Shown here: in pieces, positions 1-5,127 of the stretch
Position numbering within the stretch: position 1 is the stretch's first letter
Layout of the letters: each line of letters starts with the position of its first letter
Origin: Candidatus Aenigmatarchaeota archaeon
GTDB lineage: Archaea; Aenigmatarchaeota; Aenigmatarchaeia; Aenigmatarchaeales; SZUA-1535
Length of the DNA: 5,127 nt
Direction: 5' to 3'
Assembly (NCBI GenBank): GCA_026985775.1
Contig: JALSPV010000133.1
Span: forward strand, 1-5,127
Notes under the pieces: model-generated
What the model saw: the letters and a program-made list of their open reading frames with translations, nothing else
Told to the model about the DNA's origin: nothing
The model's database searches: none
Translations under genes and position numbers: made by a program

Positions 1-217
1 TTACTATTTCTTTGAGTGAAGAAAACCAAAAAACCTGAGTTAGAATAATGTATGCTAAAACATTTTGTGCAACACCTTTTCCTGCTATAGAAAGCCAGAG
101 AAAATAAAATATTAATAGTCTGAAAATCAGGACAAAGATAGAGGAGAATAAGTAATTCATGGACAAATATGTTTCTTTAGCGCCTTTAATTACAAGTGTT
201 GTGATCTTTGAAAACAC
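1..217 (-). CDS. ABC-2 type transporter permease, N-terminal part (runs off the left edge)
   Basis: Reading the minus strand from a GTG at 217 gives 72 codons, open to the window edge, beginning MFSKITTLVIKGAKETYLSM. Residues about 21-42 form a strong hydrophobic helix (ending FYFLWLS), and a second hydrophobic stretch covers about 48-66 (LAYIILTQVFWF). A short cytoplasmic lead, a first helix ending in FLW, then an AYxxLTQ-type stretch is the usual opening of ABC-2 permeases paired with COG4586-type ATPases. The start is chosen because a GAGGAGGTG ribosome binding site lies 7 nt upstream; a later ATG (codon 20) would fall just before the first helix and has no such site. The gene overlaps the end of the ATPase reading frame by 32 bp, so it belongs to the same operon and would form the membrane channel of an exporter. 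Substrate is unknown. The visible part has no lesion, unlike its partner ATPase. Family assignment rests on pattern and context only. Confidence 0.72.
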   Translation of the reverse strand, partial: MFSKITTLVIKGAKETYLSMNYLFSSIFVLIFRLLIFYFLWLSIAGKGVAQNVLAYIILTQVFWFSSLKEIV

Positions 218-224
218 GAACAAG

Positions 225-233
225 CACCTCCTC
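225..233 (-). promoter_or_regulatory. Strong ribosome binding site for the ABC-2 permease
   Basis: The minus strand reads GAGGAGGTG here, a near-perfect complement to the archaeal 16S 3' end, with 7 nt before the GTG start at 217. It lies inside the last codons of the ATPase frame (VEEVLVRVF), so permease translation is probably coupled to ATPase translation. It decides the GTG start. Confidence 0.75.
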
Positions 234-1126
234 TACACTTGGATAAGTAATGACCACGTCAGCAATACCATATCTTTTCAATTTTGGAAGAATTTTTTTA
301 ACTTCTTCAAAAGAAGAAATCCTTTTCTTTATGAGAGTTTCTCCTTCTCGTTTCCATCCTTCTGGTAGAAAAGGTATTTTTTTCTGTAACTATTTCTGCG
401 TATTTATAAGGAATGAGTTTTTTTCAGTTTTTGTATGCTTGTATCTATTACTACTCTTCCTCTACTCAAAATTATAACACGCTTACACACAGCCTCTATG
501 TCCATGGCATCGTGAGATGTGAAAATTATTGTTTTCTTTAGCGATTGTATAAGCTCTCTTATTTTTGCCTTTGCAACAAAATCCAAACCTAATGTTGGTT
601 CGTCGAGAAGTAATATTTCGGGGTTATGAATAAGAGATGCCATAATTTCAAAACGCATTCTTTCTCCGAGAGAAAGTTCCCTAATCCTTCTTTCTGCGAC
701 CCTTCTACTTCAAGAATTTCTGCATATTTCCAGAATCTTTTTTCGAAAACACTTTTTTCAACATTGTACATCATTGCAACAATTTCTACGCTGTCTTTTG
801 CTTTAAGGTTTAAAGGTAACTGAGATTTATGACCGAAAACAGCACCGAGTCTTTGTACAACTTTTTTCCTTTCTTTTTGTGGAGAAATACCAAGAACTCT
901 TATCTCTCCGTTGGTAGGGTGCAAGATTTCACATATCATTCTTATCAGAGTTGTTTTTCCTGCTCCATTTGGACCAAGTAAACCAAGCACTTCACGTTTT
1001 TTAACGCGAAAGCTAACACTATCAACAGCTTTAACAAGCTCGTATTTTGGGAAAATGAAGGAGCGGATTTTTCCAATTATTCCTTTTTCGGCTTTCTTTT
1101 TTCTGAAAATTTTTGATACGCTTTTT

Positions 1127-1142
1127 ACTTCTATACTTCTAT
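1127..1142. repeat. 8-bp perfect tandem duplication inside the ATPase gene
   Basis: The plus strand reads ACTTCTAT twice in a row (minus strand ATAGAAGT twice). With both copies the ATPase frame meets TAG after six codons; deleting one copy gives MYAIEVKSVSKIF, the expected opening of a COG4586-type ATPase. It looks like a replication-slippage duplication. Confidence 0.8.
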
Positions 1143-1151
1143 TGCATACAT

Positions 1152-1192
1152 AAGAGAGTTAAGTTTTTTATGAAACTTAAAAACATATTTTT
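1152..1192. promoter_or_regulatory. Divergent promoter region between the ABC operon and the eIF2B-family gene
   Basis: Only 41 bp separate the two divergent starts (ATG 1151 minus, ATG 1193 plus). The segment is almost entirely A/T and neither gene has a Shine-Dalgarno. On the plus strand TTTTTTATG around 1164-1172 is centred about 25 nt before ATG 1193, the spacing of an archaeal box A for leaderless transcription. On the minus strand GTTTTTAAG around 1177-1185 is about 30 nt before ATG 1151. Box-A calls in such AT-rich DNA are weak; the divergent arrangement itself is certain. Confidence 0.4.
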
Positions 1193-2020
1193 ATGCAATT
1201 TACAGAGCTTAAAAGAAAGATAAAAAATCTTGAAATTCAGGGTGCAAAGGAAATTGCTCTTGCAACTCTTGAGTTTTTCAGAGAATTTTGTAAAAAATAT
1301 GGTTTTGGGAGAAAATTTGAAAAGTATGCAAGCGAGCTGGAAAAAATAAGACCAACTGCTGTTGTTTTGCACAACTGCTTGGAAATTCTTCGCATGGAAA
1401 AAAACATTGAAAAAATAGATGAACTCATTGAAACTCTGAAAGCTGCAAGCAAAAAGATAGCTTTTTATGGAAGCGAGTTTATTGAGAACTTCGGAAAAGC
1501 CTTTACAATAATGACGTATTGCCATTCATCAGAAGTACTCGGTATTATCAAAGAAGCTTGGAAACGAGGTATTGTAAAAAAAGTGTTTGCTCCTGAGACA
1601 AGACCAAGATATCAGGGTGTAAAAACAGCAAAGGAGCTAGCGAGTTATGGAATTCCAACAACTCTAATTACAGACAATGCCCGCGGAGTTTTCATAAAAG
1701 AATGTGATTTGGTTATAGTTGGGAGCGATGCCATGCGAAAAGAAGGAAATATAAACAAAATAGGGACATTTACTTTGGCTCTTCTTGCAAAACATTTTAG
1801 CAAGCCGTTTTTTGTTGCAGGGAACATATTAAAACTGGATTTCCGCAAGAAGTTTGAGATAGAAGAAAGACCAGTAGAAGAAATAGCAAGGTTGAGAATT
1901 AAAAATCTTGAAATAAGAAATCCTGCTTTTGATATAACTCCCTGGAAATATGTGTCAAAAATAATTACAGACGAGGGAATTTTTACAGCAAAGAAAATTT
2001 TAAAGAAACTGGGTGAATAG
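1193..2020 (+). CDS. eIF2B alpha/beta/delta-family protein, ribose-1,5-bisphosphate isomerase-like
   Basis: A 275-aa member of the superfamily that includes regulatory eIF2B subunits, methylthioribose-1-phosphate isomerase and the archaeal ribose-1,5-bisphosphate isomerase, which acts in AMP salvage by making ribulose-1,5-bisphosphate. A helical N-terminal region (1-105) carries RPTAVVLHN (53-61). The Rossmann-like C-terminal part has MTYCHSSEVL (107-116), PETRPRYQG (134-142), ELASYGIP (148-155), VIVGSDAM (174-181), NINKIGT (186-192) and NPAFDITP (243-250). Cys110 and Asp179 align with the catalytic Cys/Asp pair of Thermococcus R15P isomerase, and Lys214 with a conserved lysine near its active site. 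It is shorter than that enzyme (about 320 aa), and the N-terminal RGAG motif reads QGAK (16-19), so isomerase activity is uncertain. It could instead be an archaeal aIF2B-like protein of other function. No Shine-Dalgarno precedes the ATG; leaderless translation is likely. No AMP phosphorylase or RuBisCO gene is in the window. Confidence 0.85.
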   Translation: MQFTELKRKIKNLEIQGAKEIALATLEFFREFCKKYGFGRKFEKYASELEKIRPTAVVLHNCLEILRMEKNIEKIDELIETLKAASKKIAFYGSEFIENFGKAFTIMTYCHSSEVLGIIKEAWKRGIVKKVFAPETRPRYQGVKTAKELASYGIPTTLITDNARGVFIKECDLVIVGSDAMRKEGNINKIGTFTLALLAKHFSKPFFVAGNILKLDFRKKFEIEERPVEEIARLRIKNLEIRNPAFDITPWKYVSKIITDEGIFTAKKILKKLGE

Positions 2021-2044
2021 AGAGTTTCTCTTGGGCACTGCAAT

Positions 2045-2053
2045 ATTTATATA
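2045..2053 (+). promoter_or_regulatory. Probable box A (TATA box) for the 177-aa gene
   Basis: ATTTATATA is a good archaeal TATA box in the 55-bp gap after the eIF2B-family gene. Its centre is about 27 nt before ATG 2076, which would place the transcript start at or very near the start codon. This suggests the downstream gene has its own promoter rather than only read-through. Confidence 0.5.
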
Positions 2054-2058
2054 CCACT

Positions 2059-2064
2059 AAGGAG
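2059..2064 (+). promoter_or_regulatory. Shine-Dalgarno-like AAGGAG before the 177-aa gene
   Basis: AAGGAG lies 11 nt before ATG 2076, a slightly long spacing. It would be used on read-through transcripts from the upstream gene; a message started from the TATA box at 2045-2053 would probably begin downstream of it. Confidence 0.45.
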
Positions 2065-2075
2065 TAATAAAATAC

Positions 2076-2609
2076 ATGCGAATTAGAACATATTTCGGCC
2101 AACCTTTTTCTTCAACGGAATGGGAATTTTCATATTACGGAGACTGGATAGGATTAAGAAAGCGCGGTAAAAAGAAGAAATACGCTTCGCCCGAAGAATA
2201 TCTCGAAAATCACGGAAAATGGGTTGTTTACGGAAAGTTTTGGGAACTGTGGGAAATAGCAGAAAAAATAATGTGGGATTCCGCAAACAATCTTCCTGTG
2301 GAAGCAATGAAGTTAAGCGAACTTCCCGCAAGAGAAATAGAAGTGCCATGCAAGCTGAAGAAACCTCATGTGCTTGTAATCTACTGCGATAAGAGAGAAA
2401 AGGAGGATGTGAAAAATTTTCTTGGAAATAATTTCAAAAATCGCGAATTTTGCTGGTACTACAAGCTGGATCTTCAAACTCTTTATCAAGCACTTGAGAG
2501 AGGATATGAAAAGGAACTCAAGATTTTTTATAACTACTGGGACCTTAGAGCAGAGGAAGGAAAAAGAATTATTCTCGAAACCGTGAAAAGACTAAATCTT
2601 GAACCTTAA
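2076..2609 (+). CDS. Aromatic-rich 177-aa protein of unknown function
   Basis: I do not recognise this protein with certainty. It is soluble, with no signal peptide or membrane helix. It has 8 Trp and 13 Tyr in 177 residues. The N-terminal part (1-26) is rich in Trp and Tyr and is followed by a basic patch RKRGKKKK (28-35). Then come HGKWVVYGKFWELWEIAEKI (46-65), PVEAMKLSELP (74-84), a likely beta strand PHVLVIYCDKREKEDV (97-112) and WYYKLDLQTLY (127-137), with a helical C terminus. The order GKW-strand, ELWEIAEKI helix, A-MKLS, VLVIYCD-EDV and YYK-D-T loosely recalls the DUF1917/BLES03 family, whose fold resembles eIF4E; this is a low-confidence suggestion from memory of the pattern. The start is the only ATG behind an AAGGAG and TATA box. 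It follows the eIF2B-family gene on the same strand after 55 bp, and its last 18 bp overlap the end of the convergent Pelota gene. Confidence 0.8.
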   Translation: MRIRTYFGQPFSSTEWEFSYYGDWIGLRKRGKKKKYASPEEYLENHGKWVVYGKFWELWEIAEKIMWDSANNLPVEAMKLSELPAREIEVPCKLKKPHVLVIYCDKREKEDVKNFLGNNFKNREFCWYYKLDLQTLYQALERGYEKELKIFYNYWDLRAEEGKRIILETVKRLNLEP

Positions 2610-3596
2610 AAATGCACCTATTCCACAAAAGTGATAAAACCTTTCTCCTGCTGGGTGAGAGTTAGAAATCAAAAAAATTTTGGTATGCATTTTTTCGGCA
2701 AGTTCAAGAACATGTAAGTATTTCTCAACAAGCACTGTACTTACGAGAATAGTTTCAACAGCACCGATTTCAAGCGCTTTTAGTGTTTCACTTTCTCCAT
2801 ACACAACATTTCCATCTTTTGCTATTTCTTCGAAAAATCTTTCAACTACTTCGGCTTCTTTTGATATTCTCGATTCTTTTGCAATTTTTTCAAGTGTTTT
2901 TCTTTTTAGAAGCTCACTTAAACCAGCATTCCCAACATGTGAAACACTGTCAACAAAAACACGAGATTTTTCAACATCTTTTTCTTCTAGGAATTTTTTG
3001 AACTCTTCCTTTGCAAAACCAGGGCCAGCAAGCACAATTTTTCCATCCCATTCCTTTATCACAGCGAAAATTTCCGAGAAAAACTTTCCCTTTAAAGATT
3101 CATCAGAAAACTTTGTGTGCGGAGAATAAATTCTCACTCTCTCCTCTATTTTATCACCTATAATATATATCCATGCTTCCCTCTCATCCATTATGCATGC
3201 AAGTGCTTTTTCTGCTGGCTTGGAAAATTTTCTAAGCTTTTCTATTTCCCATCTTTTCCAGTCTTTTTGTACAACAATCTCACTACCTGGAGAAACTAGA
3301 ATTGAATGATAGCCACTCGCTTCCTTAGAACTCTCTATTATTTTTCCAAGAAGTTTAAGCGCATTTTCTTTTTGTTCTATTTTTTCAACCTCTATGGTTA
3401 CACGAATTCTATCTTTCCCAACTTTAATTTTTTTACCATCTCTTATTATTTCCCTGCTTCTAACAGTATCGGCTGTAATAAAATCACCATTTCTTATAAA
3501 CATTTTCAAAACGAGAAGCTCTTCTGGATTTTCTACCCTTATTTTTGCCTTTTTTTCCCTCTCGTTGTAAAACACCTTCACAAACATTTTTAACAT
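2592..3596 (-). CDS. pelA: Archaeal Pelota (Dom34) ribosome-rescue factor
   Basis: With its GTPase partner aEF1-alpha and ABCE1, Pelota binds the A site of stalled or empty ribosomes and drives subunit splitting. The 334-aa product fits the family length (about 340-355) and three-domain plan: an Sm-like N-terminal domain (to about 122) with GDFITADTVRSRE and a basic loop RDGKKIKVGKDR (52-63), then GYHSILV (95-101) and VQKDWKRWEIEKL (109-121); a central domain (about 130-250) with VLAGPGFAKEEF (188-199), HVGNAGLSELLKR (220-232) and ESRISKE (241-247); and an L7Ae-like C-terminal domain with VYGESETLKALEIGAVETIL (265-284), ending GIGAFLRFKI. There is no GGQ peptide-release motif, as expected for Pelota rather than aRF1. 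No Shine-Dalgarno decides the start; the longest ATG is given, but the second Met (3587, MFVKVFYN) matches family N termini better. All homopolymer runs are in frame, including two seven-base runs. It stands alone on its strand. Confidence 0.95.
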   Translation of the reverse strand: MLKMFVKVFYNEREKKAKIRVENPEELLVLKMFIRNGDFITADTVRSREIIRDGKKIKVGKDRIRVTIEVEKIEQKENALKLLGKIIESSKEASGYHSILVSPGSEIVVQKDWKRWEIEKLRKFSKPAEKALACIMDEREAWIYIIGDKIEERVRIYSPHTKFSDESLKGKFFSEIFAVIKEWDGKIVLAGPGFAKEEFKKFLEEKDVEKSRVFVDSVSHVGNAGLSELLKRKTLEKIAKESRISKEAEVVERFFEEIAKDGNVVYGESETLKALEIGAVETILVSTVLVEKYLHVLELAEKMHTKIFLISNSHPAGERFYHFCGIGAFLRFKI

Positions 3597-3615
3597 TGCA
3601 AGGTAAAAATATCTT
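3597..3615. promoter_or_regulatory. Very short divergent start region between Pelota and the surface-protein gene
   Basis: Only 19 bp lie between ATG 3596 (minus) and ATG 3616 (plus). On the plus strand AAGGT (3600-3604) lies 11 nt before ATG 3616 and may act as a weak ribosome binding site. On the minus strand AGATATTTTTA (about 3603-3613) could be the box A of Pelota, at a spacing that fits the inner Met at 3587 better. Any plus-strand box A must lie inside the Pelota start, for instance TTTTTAA around 3587-3593. The assignments are tentative. Confidence 0.35.
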
Positions 3616-4764
3616 ATGCCAGATTTTGCAAAGGTGTTAGCAGCAGCGATACTTTTGTTTGCAGGCCTTCTGATAATAACTCAAAGCGAATTAATTCCTT
3701 CTGGTAAATCTTCAAATACAACAAAATATGTAAAATATGAAGAGGAAAAAATTCTTTTGCCCGCCGAAAAGGAAATTGGAGAAGGGGTTGTCGTAAAGCA
3801 TGTTGTACTCGGCAGACATATAATAGTTTCATTTATTGCGGGTGAAAAAATTTTGCTTTCTGCAAAAAATATAACAGTAAAAAATGGCTTGTTCGAAAGG
3901 AAATTTTGGGAGGCTTCGTTTTCACTTCCTTCACTTGAAACACTTGAAAAGTCAGAAATAGAACTTCGAATAATAGACACAAACCTTTATGCTCCGCTTG
4001 TGATAGAGCTTAACGGGAAAATAATTTACTCGAACTATACGCTAAAAGGTGAGAAAGAAATACCCTTAAACGTCTCGATTCTGAAAAGGAAGAACGAAAT
4101 AAGAATTTATCCTATTTCTTCTGGGTGGCGATTATGGGCACCAACAACTTATATTCTCGATATCAAAATCACTGGAAAGTTTCTTGAATTAAAGCATAGA
4201 GAGTTTGCTTTTCTTGTTGAGAATGCAAGCTCTTTGGATATGCTGCGCGTGATATGGTATGTAGAAAAAAGACAAGGAGAGGGAAATCTAATCGCAAAAA
4301 TAAACGGAGTTGAAATATATAGAGGAAAAGAGACGGCGCCTTTTGTTGACGTAAATCCGAAAAGGGTAAAAATAAGAAACGGAGAAAATTATCTCGAACT
4401 TTTTGCAGAGAGAAATACAAGCATAGAGCTCTCGGATCTTGAGCTTATATTTTTCTACAGGATTTTCAAAAAACCTACTTTCAAATTTAATATAACACGA
4501 AAAGAATATCTTGAACTTGCAACAAAAAACGCTACACTTAGCTTCACTATTTCGAGGCTCGAAGGAGACATAATGGCGCTTTCCATTAAAATAAAAAATT
4601 CTAAGGGTGTGCGAACAATACTGCTTCAGGGGATTTTGCAGGAAGGAAAAAAGTATGAAATTACTTTGACACAAGATTATCTCGCAGAAGGAGAAAATGT
4701 TATAGAATTTACAACTTCAGGAAAAGGTATTATAAGCGTTAAAGATGTTGAGCTTAAGGTGTAA
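3616..4764 (+). CDS. Membrane-anchored exported protein with repeated beta-sandwich-like modules
   Basis: A 382-aa protein I cannot assign to a named family. MPDFAK is followed by one hydrophobic helix (about 6-22, VLAAAILLFAGLLIITQ), best read as a signal anchor or uncleaved signal peptide, with the rest outside the cell. There is no second membrane helix and no lipobox cysteine. The exterior is strand-rich, with three similar blocks of about 95-105 residues: about 86-190 (LVIELNGKIIY, then LKRKNEIRIYP, then YILDIKITG), about 192-286 (LIAKINGVEIYRG, then IRNGENYLELFA, then ELSDLELIFF) and about 287-382 (LSIKIKNSKGVRT, then LAEGENVIEFTT, then SVKDVELKV). This plan is typical of jelly-roll or galactose-binding-like sandwiches. 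Eight N-X-S/T sequons (Asn 34, 85, 140, 152, 203, 267, 292, 305) fit a glycosylated archaeal surface protein. It has no visible catalytic motif. It is divergent from Pelota and 4 bp upstream of a polytopic membrane protein that is its likely partner. Confidence 0.82.
   Translation: MPDFAKVLAAAILLFAGLLIITQSELIPSGKSSNTTKYVKYEEEKILLPAEKEIGEGVVVKHVVLGRHIIVSFIAGEKILLSAKNITVKNGLFERKFWEASFSLPSLETLEKSEIELRIIDTNLYAPLVIELNGKIIYSNYTLKGEKEIPLNVSILKRKNEIRIYPISSGWRLWAPTTYILDIKITGKFLELKHREFAFLVENASSLDMLRVIWYVEKRQGEGNLIAKINGVEIYRGKETAPFVDVNPKRVKIRNGENYLELFAERNTSIELSDLELIFFYRIFKKPTFKFNITRKEYLELATKNATLSFTISRLEGDIMALSIKIKNSKGVRTILLQGILQEGKKYEITLTQDYLAEGENVIEFTTSGKGIISVKDVELKV
4756..4761 (+). promoter_or_regulatory. 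Ribosome binding site for the downstream membrane protein
   Basis: AAGGTG sits in the last codons of the surface-protein gene, 7 nt before ATG 4769. It fixes that start and suggests translational coupling across the 4-bp gap. Confidence 0.6.
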
Positions 4765-4768
4765 GAAA

Positions 4769-5127
4769 ATGTCTGGTATTCCATTTCCAGATGTTTCATC
4801 CCCATTTAGCATTCCGGTAGAGATTTTGATAAGAATGGCTTCGGCTCTTATAATGACAAGTATCATGGTTCTTATATGGGGAAAAATTTTCCATATTAGA
4901 ATAGGAGTAAGGAGAAGTGTTTTGATTGCATTTCTCGCAAACTTTCTTGAGTTTTTACTGCCGTACATTTTTACACTTATATACTTTCCATATATTGGCT
5001 ACATTTTACCTCTTCTTGTTTGGGTGCTTGCAATAAAGGCGTTTGTAAGTGAAATAGACCTCAAGCACACCATTGCTTTGGCATCGGCTTGTTATCTCAC
5101 GGCTTTGTTTCTACTTCCTTATTTTCG
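4769..5127 (+). CDS. Multi-spanning membrane protein, N-terminal part (runs off the right edge)
   Basis: From ATG 4769 the frame is open for 119 codons to the window edge and is not interrupted. The product starts MSGIPFPDVSSPFSIP, a short polar and proline-containing lead, then shows hydrophobic segments at about 17-38 (ALIMTSIMVLIWGK), 50-72 (VLIAFLANFLEFLLPYIFTL), 74-93 (YIGYILPLLVWVLAIKAF) and 101-119 (TIALASACYLTALFLLPYF). Positive residues in the first loop (HIRIGVRRS, 42-50) suggest that loop is cytoplasmic, so the N terminus would be outside. I do not recognise the family; a Yip1-like or generic archaeal polytopic membrane protein is possible. The gene follows the membrane-anchored surface protein after 4 bp with its ribosome binding site inside that gene, so both are probably one transcript and may act together in the membrane. 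Confidence 0.8.
   Translation, partial: MSGIPFPDVSSPFSIPVEILIRMASALIMTSIMVLIWGKIFHIRIGVRRSVLIAFLANFLEFLLPYIFTLIYFPYIGYILPLLVWVLAIKAFVSEIDLKHTIALASACYLTALFLLPYF

Larger units (their letters stand above)
186..1151 (-). pseudogene. ABC-2 type transporter ATP-binding protein (COG4586-like), disrupted by four frame lesions
   Basis: This would be the ATP-hydrolysing subunit of an ABC-2 exporter at the inner face of the membrane. Pieces in three frames join into one protein. From ATG 1151 it reads MYAIEV, then an 8-bp duplication (1127-1142) brings a TAG at 1131-1133. The next frame carries VKSVSKIF, the family's long N-terminal insert, Walker A GPNGAGKTT, and FGHKSQL in the Q-loop position (His where Gln is usual). 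A missing G in the run at 700-702 breaks it after EILEVEG. The following frame has signature LSLGERMR, Walker B EILLLDEPT, D-loop GLD and H-loop TSHD. One extra A in the A7 run at 418-424 leads to a stop at 404-406, and another at 377-383 must be undone to reach the tail KREGETLIKKRISSFEEVKK, ending at TAA 186-188. Repaired length is about 318 aa, normal for the family. There is no Shine-Dalgarno at 1151. The three one-base shifts could be sequencing errors; the 8-bp duplication is less easily explained that way. Confidence 0.85.

Noticed and set aside
159..477. Two short plus-strand open frames
   Set aside because: They lie opposite the C-terminal ATPase codons and the permease start, and their Phe/Ser-rich products look like antisense shadows.
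404..658. The 3' ATPase piece as a separate small gene starting at ATG 658
   Set aside because: Its first residues fall in the middle of the ABC signature region (LSLGERMR), so it is an internal fragment of the broken ATPase.
589..990. The Walker A piece as a separate 133-aa protein
   Set aside because: It lacks signature and Walker B motifs and its last 30 or so residues are out-of-frame sequence after the G-run shift.
911..1153. 80-codon open frame on the plus strand opposite the ATPase
   Set aside because: Its PAPFGPSKP stretch is the usual antisense shadow of a Walker A motif; the minus strand holds the real gene.
2019..2031. Small inverted repeat AGAGA-GTT-TCTCT at the end of the eIF2B-family gene
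   Set aside because: Only five pairs, no T-rich tail right after it, and archaeal termination does not depend on such a hairpin; could be chance.
1645..2043. 132-codon minus-strand open frame
   Set aside because: Antisense to well-conserved eIF2B-family motifs; no ribosome binding site or family resemblance.
2680..3129. 149-codon open frame on the plus strand opposite Pelota
   Set aside because: Ser/Phe-rich low-complexity product that is antisense to a clearly conserved Pelota coding region; explained by codon bias.
1..5127. CRISPR array, tRNA, rRNA, insertion sequence or attachment site
   Set aside because: I saw no spaced direct repeats, tRNA-like cloverleaf, transposase or terminal inverted repeats anywhere in the window.

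Overview
The window looks like chromosomal DNA from an uncultivated or little-studied archaeon with an AT-rich genome. The clearest indicator is a full-length archaeal Pelota (Dom34) gene. Supporting signs are an archaeal eIF2B/ribose-1,5-bisphosphate-isomerase-family gene, A/T-rich box-A-like sequences close to start codons with several starts lacking a Shine-Dalgarno, and GGAGGTG-type ribosome binding sites at the coupled genes. A euryarchaeal source seems likely but cannot be proved from 5 kb. Genes are tightly packed: no gene-free stretch is longer than about 55 bases, and I see no RNA gene, IS element or CRISPR array.

Left part (1-1151, minus strand): an ABC-2 export operon. The ATPase (186-1151) resembles the COG4586 family but is broken by four separate lesions: an 8-bp tandem duplication just after codon 6, a one-base loss in a G run, and a one-base gain in each of two A7 runs. 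Undoing these four changes restores one frame of about 318 residues with every ABC motif. The permease (217 to beyond the left edge) overlaps the ATPase end, starts at GTG behind an excellent ribosome binding site, and is open as far as it can be seen.

Centre (1193-3596): on the plus strand a compact (275 aa) eIF2B/R15P-isomerase-family protein is followed after 55 bases by an aromatic-rich 177-aa protein of unknown function. That gene overlaps tail-to-tail by 18 bp with the convergent Pelota ribosome-rescue gene on the minus strand.

Right part (3616-5127, plus strand): divergent from Pelota, with only 19 bp between start codons, lies a two-gene membrane/surface unit. The first gene encodes a membrane-anchored exported protein with about three beta-sandwich-like modules and eight N-glycosylation sequons. 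Four bases later, a multi-spanning membrane protein begins and runs off the right edge; the two are probably translationally coupled and may form a complex.

No complete new defence or mobile system is visible. The points most worth a second look are the multiply disrupted but easily restorable ATPase, the uncharacterised 177-aa protein next to translation-related genes, and the repeat-built surface protein with its membrane partner.
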